Shown here piece by piece: positions 12,197 to 22,799 of a stretch of 64,000 nucleotides of DNA. Location of the stretch: the NCBI GenBank assembly GCA_038277395.1, contig CM076189.1, positions 213,196,011 to 213,260,010 of the forward strand, read 5' to 3'. The position numbers and the translations under genes were made by a program. The stretch is from Dryocosmus kuriphilus (Eukaryota; Arthropoda; Insecta; Hymenoptera; Cynipidae). The notes under the pieces were generated by a model. It made no database searches and had not been told where the DNA came from. It saw only the letters and a list, made by a program, of their open reading frames with translations. The stretch's first letter is position 1. Every line of letters starts with the position of its first letter.

Positions 12197-12369
12197 TCCA
12201 GCCAACCTTCTCACGATCATTTCTCTAATTAAGAGTTCTAGACATTTTTTAGCAAAGAAATATACGAAGTTTTAAAAAAAAAAGCACTAAGGTTCCAAAA
12301 TCACACATTATCAATATTTTTGAACTTCAAAACAACTTTAAAATGTCACATTAGATGATGAAATTGTAA

Positions 12370-13180
12370 AATTCCAAGCACCTTTTTCAATTTTTACAAT
12401 GATTTCTATCAACAAATATTCAGCATGCCGATGGGTTCACCCATTTCACCTTTGTTTGCGGATATTGTGATGGATGATTTGGAAAGTGATTCTTTGAAAA
12501 AATTTTAAACTATCCACAACTGCACCCCTATTTTTTATTATCGTTACATTGATGACACTCTTTTTTGTGTATACATAGAAAACATGTTGATTTTATTATT
12601 AACATTTTCAATTCCTATGATAAAAATTTACAATTTACGTTTGAATTGCAGGATAACACTCGGATAAATTTTTTTGATTTCACAGTAATTAGGAGTGATA
12701 ATCGCATCGTTACGAATTGGTATCAAAAACCAACTTTTTCAAGTAGACTGATTAGTTGCTTTTTCAATCACCCTATACAACGAAAGAAAACCATTTTTTA
12801 TAATTTGGTTGATCGAGTCATATTATTATCTCATAGAAAATTTCACAATAGTAGTGTGACAAAAATCGAAAAAAAATGTTAAGCTCTCTTAAAAGATTAG
12901 GCAAAGATAATAGTAATAAGTGAGATTAAAACAACGTTGTATACAAATTTTCTTGTCACGATTGTCCTGCATCAGATATAGGTGCAACAAAAAGGGCTCT
13001 AAAAAACGTATCTCTGAACACAAGAATAATAAAATTAGTGAAAATGTAAGTATTAAGTATTAAGATAATTGCAATCATAAATTTATAATTGGGATGATGC
13101 AATTATTGTTGATCACGAGTCAAATTATAATAAAAGATTTTGATCTCGGAGATGATTCACATAAAATGCGAACATATTCA
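12370..13180 (+). pseudogene. Penelope-like retroelement: RT C-half plus GIY-YIG endonuclease, decayed
   Basis: Frame pieces in order reproduce the Penelope-like layout. About 12385-12510 encodes FYQQIFSMPMGSPISPLFAD (RT template-grip region) followed by IVMDDLE. About 12533-12570 encodes YYRYIDDTLF, the RT catalytic YIDD (12545-12556). 12565-12882 encodes the RT thumb, with NFFDFTVIRSDNRIVTNWY, KPTFSSR and LVDRVILLSHRKFH. About 12935-13060 encodes a GIY-YIG-type segment with SCHDCPASDIG and KRALK, in which Y is replaced by D in the YIG half. About 13095-13130 encodes DDAIIVDHESNYNKR, the usual C-terminal segment. At least three frameshifts and several stops separate the pieces. The RT N-terminus is missing. 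This is an old copy unable to move by itself. Confidence 0.85.
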
Positions 13181-13413
13181 TTCTTTTAATTATTTATATT
13201 TTCCACTAATCAGAAAATTAAAATTGTAATTCTTTCTTCAAAACAAAATATGATATGATACAAGATATGATACTCAGTCTTATTATCGTACACGTATTTG
13301 CAAGTTCTTATAAACAGATTTGAAGACAGTTTGGTTTCTTAATTGATCGAATATTTAAAACATTTTTTGTGTGTATTCTGTTTGACTGCGTTCAAACTGA
13401 TTTGGTATATGTC
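13181..13413. other. Spacer
   Basis: AT-rich remainder between the Penelope-like relic and Helentron-like copy C. It may include the untranslated tail of the former. Confidence 0.4.
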
Positions 13414-14500
13414 TTTTTACATTCTCATCAGAGAAGGTATTAGATTTATGTAAAATTTGACTTTCGCGGATTTCATGAAATCTCCGCGTTTTGAGACCTC
13501 CTGAATCCGAAAAAAACGGTTTTTTACGACGGTGTCTGTCTGTTGTTGTTGTCGTCGTCGTCATTGTCATTATCGTTGGAGTCTGTTTCCACTATAACTT
13601 TCGAAGGACTAATCGGATTGGAGTGCGCTTTGGTACACTTCTTTAAAGGGTAAAAAGAAAGGACTAGTTCGTTAACCAGCGGTTTTTGACCAACGGTTAT
13701 GGTTTTATCCATCAAAAACGGTTTTCACAAAATCAAAAAATCCATTTTCCAGCTAAACTATCAGAGATACAAAAAAAAACGTAAGAAAGTAAAATTGTTC
13801 ACCTAAAAAAAATCTACAAATTTTGTCTTAACCGTTTTTTGATAAAATGAACGATTTTTGTTTTAATCGATAAAACGTTATTAAAAATCGAGATTTTCAA
13901 ATTTCCCGCCAAACTATGCAAGATACGGAAAAATAATAATAAGCAAAGTTGTTTGCCTCAAAAAGATCTACAAATTTGCTCTCTATCATTTTTTTTTTTT
14001 TTAAGCAGACTCGTAGTTTTTGAGTTATTCGTGAAATATGTTATGAAATATAAAGAAAACCACTTTTCAGCAAAACTATGCAAGATATGAGAAAATATTA
14101 ACAAGCAGAATTGTTCACTTTGGAAGAGCTACAAAATTTATTTATAAGACTCATCGTTTTACTTTTAAGATCGAAATCCTGCATTGTAAAAATTTGGAAA
14201 ATACCAAAAAAACTTTACCAATCTACAGTGTGTTTGAAAAAAATTTAGTTGTCGAGCGCGAAGCGCGAGTGTCATGATGAGAATGTATTCGTTAAGGGCG
14301 ATAGAGTCTTAAGTAAAATAATTTCTTTTGTAATTTTTAATTTAAAGGTATATACGATCCATAAACACCGAGCGCGTAGCGCGAGGCGAATAATATATCG
14401 AGCGCGAAGCGCGAGTGTCAACAGACGCGCGCCCTAGGCGCGCTCATACTTCGCGCGAAGCGCGCGATGAGAATGTGCCCGCGAAGCGGGCAGATTTTTT
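13414..14500 (+). mobile_element. Helentron-like non-autonomous element, copy C
   Basis: Complete at both ends. The left end TTTTTACATTCTCATCAGAG carries ACATTCTCATC at 13419-13429. The right end carries GATGAGAATGT at 14466-14476, the hairpin GCCCGCGAAGCGGGC and AGATTTTTT. It is collinear with copy A over most of its length but lacks one internal ~150-bp segment of A. It keeps the GTTGTC/GTCGTC microsatellite (13535-13580) and three GCGCGAAGCGCG-type hairpins (about 14256, 14370, 14400). Confidence 0.7.
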
Positions 14501-14503
14501 ATT

Positions 14504-14958
14504 ATAACGTGATGAGGTTATCAAATCAAGCCAACGAAAGGTCGCCTTACGGATCAAATTTTGGTCTTTTCATTTACTGTCATATGATCGACTATCCTAT
14601 TATGATATATCCCTTACTATTATGATGGAGAGTGACCATGTCATGTATATTGTTACGGGGTATTTTATAGAAATAAGGGATAGGTTTTAAAGTATGTGGT
14701 TAATTAAAAACTAATTTACTGCGAGAAATAAATTTGGAGCCAACACTCTTTCCAATTATCCCCAAAATACACATGATTTAGGAAAGCTGTTAAGGGTTGG
14801 AATCAGTTAGAGTGTGTCGTGACATTGTTAGAGATGCTCTTAAGCTCACTTCATTGCCAGTTTGGTAGCATTTCCAGGAAATTGGAATTGTTCGATCGAC
14901 CAAATTCTTCTGTTCCTCTCGATACCACCCCTGTAAGCAATTTCTGGAAAAGGCAATA
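14504..14958. other. Non-coding spacer
   Basis: No gene or matched repeat seen. It ends at the TA target of the following MITE. Confidence 0.4.
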
Positions 14959-15857
14959 CCCAGGTAGAAATGGCGGTAGTGTGCCGGAATTCACCTCCGG
15001 CACAGTACTGGGGCAATACTGCCCACCAGTACAGACAGCCGGTAGTTCACCCAGTACTGGCTAACTGTTGGCTGTACGATCGGGCCAGTACTGGGCCAGT
15101 GGTGCAAAAACGTACTTTAAGAAAAATATTTTTTGGGGTCAGGGTCACATACGAACCGAATCAGGATGCCCTTCTTAAAAATATGGTGCTCGGAGACGGG
15201 CCCTTTTTACGACCCTGTTCAGGTACCTACAGGAACTGGGATGACACAGAGCATCCGCATGAAGGAGCGAGGTACCAGCCGTTCACTTTAGGTGGCTGAC
15301 ACGAAATCGATCTCCCGCAAGTGAGAACACGTGTTCTGTCGATATAAGGGGCACGCTCGACTAGTCGAGCATGGTTGGTTCTCGAGCTCTGGCTCGGACA
15401 ACTCTCTCCACTGCTTTTCCTGGTTAATCCACTTTTTTGACATTCTTTCAACCTTTTAGGCTGAATGATATATAAAATTAAAATTAATTTGGTTTTTATT
15501 TTTATCTATCAATTTTATATTAAAATTAAGAAAATATAACTGATAGGGAACTGATGAGTATCATGAGTACTCATCGTTTCAAGCGTTAAAAACAAGCAAG
15601 GTCCTTACAAGTTTTCCGGATGCAGACCTGATTAATAATAAGAAAAACTCGCCAGGTTCGGCATTTTGGCGTCCAAGTGGTTTGGCAGTACTGCCCCAGT
15701 ACTGGCAGTCAGTACTGTCCCAGTGCTGGCACGCCAGTCCCGCCAAGCATTACAAGCCAGTACTGGCTTGGTACTGGCCCAGTACCTCCAGCCAGTAACG
15801 GCAGTCCGGCAGGCTGTACTGTGCCAGTACTGGGCCGGTGGTCGATTTCTACCTGGG
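14959..15857. mobile_element. TA-flanked MITE with AGTACTGG palindrome arrays
   Basis: The termini are CCCAGGTAGAAAT (left) and ATTTCTACCTGGG (right), flanked by TA on both sides (14957-14958, 15858-15859). Subterminal blocks on each side (14990-15105 and 15680-15835) are packed with CCAGTACTGG-type palindromes and look like diverged inverted arms. The ~570-bp centre has mixed composition, with short palindromes such as CTCGACTAGTCGAG, and may itself be captured or nested sequence. No transposase; the open frames are repeat translations. Confidence 0.75.
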
Positions 15858-15859
15858 TA

Positions 15860-17488
15860 GCAGATTAATAGCAAATGGATCGGGAACGTGCTTATACGAT
15901 ACTAAGTTAAATATCATTTCGAAGTCTTCCATTTCTGATCTTTCGATTATAACGATGAAGTACTGAATTAATAATAGAATCTACCATTTTTAGCCTCATT
16001 CATCTTAATACCCTCTTTCTTTTTATAACATTTTATGAGATAAATTTCGTTCCATTTTAAATTATTCAATGTTCCGAAATTCGAATTTCGACATTCATTT
16101 TTTCAGTATTTACTTCAAACTTAGAATGATCTCTGAAAAATTACTCTCATAGAACGTAATTTTCGAAAATACATTTGCTGTTTTTCTCATGTTTCCATAT
16201 ATCATAGATAATTTAAGAAAAACATATACTTTCCCTAGCGCTTCCTAGATATTTTCTTTGATTTTCATGTCAATAGCTAAACAGCTGAAGGAAATTTTCT
16301 GTCTATGTGAATTTAAATTATTAAATAATATTCGCTATAGCAAATAATGTATGAATATTTTAAGAAGAGAATATTTCAATAAGTGTATCGATATAAAGTG
16401 ACCCCCGTTTATAAAAAGTGTCAGTCACGAGGTTTTGACGATGATATATAGGGTCCACCCAAAGTCGATTCGTTGACACGAGGGATTAGAAATCGGAGGG
16501 TTAAAGAAATTCCTGAACAGGGTCGAAAAACTTCATCAATCTCATTTCCACTGACTTTACCCTTCCTACGCAAATAGAAAAAGAAAAGAAAAATAATTCA
16601 TCTCGAAAATGAAATAATACTCAAGTATTTTCTTCATTTTTCGATCATAATTTGTGTTTTTTGTTCTTGCCTTTTTAATGTTCAACGGGGTATTTCAAAC
16701 TTTGTCGTATTGAAATTTTTGTGACATTTATTGATATGGTAATAATAAAATATGATCGAAAATTTACTATCCCGGGTAATCTTTCTTTCAGTATTGTTTT
16801 ATCGTCCATGTTTTTTGCCTCAGGCATGAAGAGTCGCCCAAGTGAAAACAGAGTGTTTTAGTCAGGCTCGAGGGACGTTTTCAGTAGAAAAGGTCGTTTT
16901 TAGTGGCACATCTCTGGTTTCAGTCACTTCGATTCTCCCAATCGATTCCAACTCCAAAAAGAGAATCTGTTAACTTTTCACGATAGAAAATAACAAAATG
17001 TGATGAATAATTTAACTAATGTGCGAAAAATGTTATTGAATTAAAACGTGAATATAAATAAAAAAATTGAATGACTTATAAAATATAATTAAAATGTACC
17101 AGTAACTTAATGTCCAAAGCCATTATATATTTAAATAAATAATGTTTAAAAGTAAAAATCGGTAGTAGTTTAAAATTTTTAAACTTAAAGCCTAACTTTG
17201 AAGCTTGAAGTTTTGAAATTGAACTTCCAACATTTTACAAACTGACGGATTCGAAGTGGAAGTTTAAAGAATTTAAAAATATTAAAAATTTAAAAATATT
17301 ATGATCAAAGCAGAACTTTTCAAAGATATGATTTCTTGATTTTTATAAGACAAGGATTATTCTAGGGAATAATTTTTAATAAATAAAGTAGTTCTACAAT
17401 CATTATTACAATTTGTTTACAATGAGAGACTTTTGAATAATAATAATATTCAGAAATATCGGCAACGTGTCTAATTTCAATTTCTTAC
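15860..17488. other. 1.6-kb non-coding spacer
   Basis: AT-rich, no open frame of interest, no repeat matched in the window. It ends at the TTAT target site of the 17493 transposon. Confidence 0.4.
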
Positions 17489-17492
17489 TTAT

Positions 17493-18002
17493 GGGACATT
17501 TTTTTACAAGACGAACAGAGAATTGACCGACCCATTTTTGATTGAGCTAATACTTTTTTTACGGATTCTTTATTGAAAAAGAGAAGATACGTATTTGAGG
17601 ATTTTTTTTATTTTGCAGTTTTTTGAGAAATAGGAAGGGTTGAAAAATTGAGAATTTGAGTGAAGACTATTTTTTAAAAATGCATAACTCCTGTTCTATT
17701 TAAGCTAGAGACCTTTTCTTTTTTTTATTTGAAAGGTATGAAAACGAGTTTTAACAAAAAAATACTTTTAAATAAAATTGTTAACAAATTCAAATTGTTA
17801 TAAACAATTGAAGTGTTTAAATCGATTTTTAACAATTATGACCCAAACGTATCAAGTTTTTAGTATTTTTATCGTATTCTACGTCAAATTTCCTTTCGAA
17901 AACGATTTTTTATTCGATGGCGAAATAATTAGTACTGTCGAAAAAAATTTATTTTATCTAGCGCGCTACGTCACACGCACCGGCGCGCGGGTCACATTGC
18001 AC
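17493..18002 (+). repeat. Left TIR of Sola-like transposon 1
   Basis: About 510 bp, pairing with 21656-22185. The inner end is GC-rich (CGTCACACGCACCGGCGCG then GGT-ACATTGCAC). The outer end is GGGACATTTTTTTACAA. The open frame at 17778-18284 mostly translates this arm. Confidence 0.85.
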
Positions 18003-18621
18003 AAACATGACATTTTTATATCGTCTGAAAATTTTTTTAAACTTATATTCATAAAATTACTTTACACGTATTTTAGGATTTTGCTGAAAAAAATTGTTTT
18101 TTCAAAAATATCTGCACTTGAATTTTTGATAATTTTCTGGATTTTCTCCAATCTTCTCCTAATAAAATTAATTATCTCGATTTGTACTGGTTGGATCAAT
18201 ATCGGTATTTTTTTATTGTATACTTTGTTGCGTAAGATTTCGAGGTGCATTTTAAATCAAATTTTTATTGTAAACAAATCATAATTAATAAAAATTAGAT
18301 TATTTACATAGACTAAACATGCCCTTCCCCCAATTTGAATTTATTTTTTTAAAAATAATTTTGTTCCTTATTCTCTCATCTAAAAAATCCATTTTACAAA
18401 AAAGTGGTGTCTCTATTAGATTGGAAGATATTAATTATATCCGAGCGCAAGTCACGCAGTGCACTACGAGTCGAAGCGTGTCAGAGCTTGCAATCGAGCA
18501 CGCTACAGTGTGAATTACGAATTATATATTATTTTGCATTCTGTCGTTGGAAAGCGTTGCATGCGCATACTATTGTTTTGTCCGTACTCTTGTTAAATAA
18601 AGTTATCAAAAACTGTGAAGT

Positions 18622-21142
18622 ATGGATAAAATGCTAAAATCAACAAACTCTACAAGTGCTTCCAAAATTCGAACAGATCGATGTTTCAATCCTTTTGCTT
18701 TGTCTCGTCATCGAAAAACACAAAATGTCAGAAAAGTTTCAGCACAAAATTTAGTGGTTCTTAATTTAGCAGTATCGGATGAGTCTCTTCAACAAAAAAT
18801 CTGTCATTCTTGCCGTTTTAAAGTTTCTAAATTACACAAGGATCGTGAAAAAAAGGTAAATTTTACTGATGATAATATTTATAATGCAAATTTTCTTCAC
18901 TAATATTTCTTCACTTAAATACAAATTATAAATCTTTATCAAAAATTCTTTACTGAAATACAAATTCTGATATTTTCTAAAATCTTAATAGAATTGTCAT
19001 AATTTAGATTTACTAATAGTCTTTGAAGTCTAGTCAAATTAGACGAAAAAAGGACGCTTGCTAGAACAAATTACTAGTAGCAATTTCTTTTTATTATTAC
19101 ACGTCAGGACGTCCTAATAAAATCCTGAAACTCTCCGATCTGCAACTATTTTGGAATTCTTCTTATTAACAAATAACGAAAAAATGGTACAGCTAACATC
19201 AAACCTTTTGCGACTAATAGTTTAAAAGTTATCAATTTGTTAATTAATAGTGCGCTCTTGCTGAGTAAGCAATGCGTGTTAATATCAAAAATTCCACAAC
19301 ACTTGCAGACCCGAGGATTTCAGGATTTTATTAGGACGTTCTTACGAGTAATATATACTAACAATTTGTTCTAGCAGAAACCCTAATTTGACTGGACTAA
19401 GTATAATGTACGAATAAATAAATTTTTTTTAGGACCAGGAAATAAATGATTCTGATTTTGACGCGTTGGAAAGTAATGACATTAACATGGAAAAATTTCC
19501 AGCAAGTCCTGGTGTATCGTTTGAGGAAGACAAGATAGTGGTATCTGCAGCAATTGAGTCCGTCAACCAGGGTTTGAATTTAATTGGAGAGTCACCGATT
19601 CAAAAAAGAAAAGTTTCTCAACGCCGTTATTCGAATGAAAAATTGAAAAACGTATCCAAAGCATTAGCTACAAAAATTTTTAATCCTGTTATTGATGATA
19701 ATGATGATAGCGTTGAGGAAAATGATGAAAATAATTTATTGCAAGTTTTGAAGGAAGAATTTAACGCGACCACAGAACGTTCAAGAAGAATGAAAATTTT
19801 GACTATTTTCAAGGACTGGTCTTTCCGAAAAATTGAACAACATTTTCCTCTCGCTACTTTTCATATGATTACAATTGCGAAGAAAATTGCTGACGAAAAG
19901 GGGATTTTGTCCGACCCAACCCCAAAAAGCCACCCGTCTTTACAGAAAGAAGTAGTCCATTTAATAATTAGTTTTTATGAACTGGATGAGAATAGTCGTG
20001 TAATGCCAGGTAAGAAGGATTTTGTTTCAGTTAAAATTGATGACAAACGCGTTCAAATGCAGAAAAGGTTACTGTTGATGAATTTGAGGGAACTTTATCA
20101 ACTGTTCAAGGAAACTTACCCAGAAGCTAAATGTAGTTTTTCTAAATTTGCATCTCTACGACCAAAATATTGCGTGCTCGCGGGTGCAAGTGGCACACAT
20201 TCAGTATGTGTTTGTAAGATTCATGAAAATGTTAAATTGTTGATTGAAGGTTCTAATATGAAAAATCTTACGGCCCACACCCCCAATCCATTGAAAAGTT
20301 ATCATGACTGCCTAAAATATATGATTTGCGCTGAACCCACGAATAATTGTTATTTGGGTAATTGCTCCAAGTGTCCAGGTGCAAAAAATCTGATTAACAA
20401 CCTTGAATTAATTTTTGAGGAAAATTTCATTGACGAAATCAAGTATAGACAGTGGACTCACGTTGACAGAACTACCTTGCAACTGATGATATCTCCAGTC
20501 GATGAATATTTACAAAAATTGCAGACCAGTTTGGAAAAATTACTTCTTCATTCATTCTTGGTGAGGAAGCAAAATGAATTCATGAAAAATAAAAGGCAAG
20601 AACTAACAGAGAATGAGTGCATTGTAGTCTGTGATTTTTCCGAAAATTATGCTTTTGTGATTCAGAATTCTGCACAAGGCTTTCACTGGAATAATGAGCA
20701 GGCTACAGTGCACCCATTTGCAATTTATTACAGGCATAATGACGGCAATATTCAAGTAAAAAGTTTAGTAATGATATCAGAATGTTTGCATCACGACACT
20801 GTAGCAGTTCATGTGTTTCAGAAACATTTGGTAAATTTCATAAAAAAAGAATTGGAAAAAATTTCAAAAATCATATATTTTTCTGATGGGTCGGGTGCGC
20901 AATATAAAAACAAGAAAAATTTTGTTAATCTTACACACCATGAAACAGATTTTGACCTAGCTGCAGAGTGGCACTTTTTCCCAACGTCTCATGGAAAGGG
21001 CGCGTGCGATGGATTGGGTGGGACTTTAAAAAGGTTAGCTGCGAGAGCTAGCCTTCAAAGAACATCCAATCCAATCCAAACACCAAAACAATTATTTGAA
21101 TGGGCAACTGAGTCTCTCCCAACATTTCATCAAGATATGTGA
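18622..21142 (+). CDS. Sola-like transposase, two exons (C-terminal tail frameshifted)
   Basis: Predicted exon 1 is 18622-18855 (78 codons), ending at a GTAAAT donor. Exon 2 opens after a T8-AG acceptor at 19433 and runs to TGA 21140-21142. Both junctions are phase 0, giving 647 residues. Exon 1 has a Cys/His module (C near residue 23, then R-H, ending ICHSCRFK), probably DNA binding. The middle of exon 2 has a Cys cluster (SVCVCKIH; C-X6-C-X4-C-X2-C ending NCSKCPGA). The putative catalytic acids lie in VVCDFSENYAF, IIYFSDGSGAQYKNK and TSHGKGACDGLGGTLKR, at about residues 479, 563 and 604 of the spliced product. The protein would cut and rejoin its own TIRs in the nucleus. Reading stops at HQDM, but the next frame continues YVTNEEYVEEEQ, so one base was probably lost near 21120-21138. 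Upstream is TIR sequence; an AATAAA follows at about 21377. Confidence 0.75.
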
Positions 21143-21321
21143 CGAATGAAGAATATGTTGAGGAAGAACAAAAATTAGAGACGAGATTCAGAGAGGCTAT
21201 AACCGTGAAAGGGACACTGAAATTTCATTGCATCATACCTGTCGCAAAAAACAAAATACGAGCTAAGCAATTTTCTTCGCAAGAAGAAAATGATTCGATC
21301 GTAGTTAAAGTTTTGAAATAA
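21139..21321 (+). pseudogene. Detached C-terminal segment of Sola-like transposase 1
   Basis: An open frame, one base out of step with the main exon, encodes TNEEYVEEEQKLETRFREA and runs on for about 60 residues to a stop at 21321. It directly abuts the stop of the main frame, and a tyrosine-valine precedes it in the same frame. It therefore reads as the natural C-terminus after a 1-nt deletion. No GT-AG pair that would splice the two was seen. The related element at 38794 is truncated here and cannot confirm it. Confidence 0.55.
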
Positions 21322-21655
21322 AATGTATGGTTTGTAATACATCGAAAAAAACTACAGTTCATAGCTTAATTATGATTCAATAAATTGAAGATTCTGAATT
21401 TATTATCAGACACTTATTTCCATACATTGTGATACTCTGTACCAATCATTAGATTTTTTTATGTTCAAAAATATACTATATTTAGTTTTAAAGTTTCTAG
21501 TGAAGTTAGCATTTTTTAATGTATTTTTGTAACCAGGTTTACTTTTTTCTAGATACTTTGGAATGACTTTTATCCATAAACGTAATAAAAAAGTATTTGC
21601 AAACTGTATGTTTCACCAAAACATTTAAAATTGAAACATAGACCGTGCGAGGGCC

Positions 21656-22185
21656 GTGCAATGTCACCCGCGCGCCGGTGCGTGTGACGTACAGCGCTAG
21701 ATAAATTAAATTTTTCCGACAGTACTAATTATTTCGCCATCGAATAAAAAATCGTTTTCGAAAGGAAATTTGACGTAGAATACGATAAAAGTACTAAAAA
21801 CTTGATATGTTTGGGTCAAAATTGTTTAAAATCGATTTAAACACTTCAATTGTTTATAACAATTTGAATTTGTCAATAGTTTTATTTAAAAGTATTTTTT
21901 TGTTAAAACTCGTTATTTTACCTTTAAAATGAAAAAAAAATAAAGTCTCTAGCTCAAACAGAAGTGGAGTTATGGACTTTTAAAAAATAGTCTTCAAGCC
22001 AAAAATCACCAAATTCTCAAATTTTCAATCCTTCTTAGTTTCAAAACATTGAGAAGAAAAAAAAAATCTTCGAATACGTATCTTGTCTTTTTCAATAAAG
22101 AATCCGTAAAAAAAAGTTTTAGCTGAATCAAAAATGTGTCGGTCAATTTTCGTCAAAATCCGTACGATTTGTAAAAGAATCACCC
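21656..22185 (-). repeat. Right TIR of Sola-like transposon 1
   Basis: About 530 bp, the inverted counterpart of 17493-18002 with scattered substitutions and small indels. The two arms have visibly diverged, so the element is not very recent. Confidence 0.85.
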
Positions 22186-22189
22186 TTAT

Positions 22190-22797
22190 TTGACTTGACG
22201 TGAGAAGAGATTCTCTCATGTCAGCTTCATACTTTTGTATATTAATTGTAACTTGCACTGTAAATTATTTGTAAGGCGGTTTTGCTGGTTAAGTGGAATA
22301 TGTTGGTGCGTGAAATATTAGTAAGTGAAGTAACTAAATTCTGGTTTTGGCTTCCTGCCCGTTTCCAAGCTGACAAGCTTCATGTTAACGCACCAATATT
22401 GTAAACGATAGAACATGTGAAAGGGATCGCGTAGACCACTCGTATATAAATTGATTGATTATACTTCCCTATTTTTTCCAGTTTTATAAATTATCGATTA
22501 TTATTGTTTAATTATGTTAATTTATAGTTCCTCCACACTTTATATGTGTTAGGCGCAATATCCGAAAACGGCCACTGATCGAAATAAACGACCACAACGT
22601 GTTCTGGTCGTTTCAAAAGTGACATAACGCGAAATTCGTGTTGCGGTTCTCGATAAAAGGACCACAACGCGTTCTGATTTTTTCACATAATCTTAAAAAC
22701 TCACTCGTCATTAATTATGCACATGAAGTAAAGACTTTTTGGGATTCTTATTTAAATTAAGCCTATTATCTTTATAAAGAATTATTATAAACAAATG
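22190..22797. other. Spacer with a short direct repeat
   Basis: Contains two diverged copies of GACCACAACGYGTTCTG about 67 bp apart (near 22591 and 22658). Nothing else recognised before the mariner TA site. Confidence 0.45.
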
Positions 22798-22799
22798 TA

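Larger units (their letters stand above)
17493..22185 (+). mobile_element. Sola-like DNA transposon 1 (4-bp TSD, ~510-bp TIRs, near-complete)
   Basis: A 4693-bp element starting GGGACATTTTTTTACAA and ending with the inverse of GGGTGATTCTTTTACAA. It is flanked by a 4-bp duplication, TTAT (17489-17492 and 22186-22189). The arms are long diverged inverted repeats (17493-18002 and 21656-22185). Between them lies one spliced transposase gene. A related element sits at 38794-42913 with the same terminal GGG and another 4-bp duplication. Four-bp duplications, G-rich termini and this three-acid transposase type fit the Sola superfamily (possibly Sola2). The superfamily name is inference, while the element limits are read directly from the sequence. 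Confidence 0.8.

Noticed and set aside
17778..18284. 168-codon open frame upstream of the Sola-like transposase
   Set aside because: It largely covers the left TIR and AT-rich leader; the same sequence inverted at the right end has no corresponding gene. No recognisable domain.
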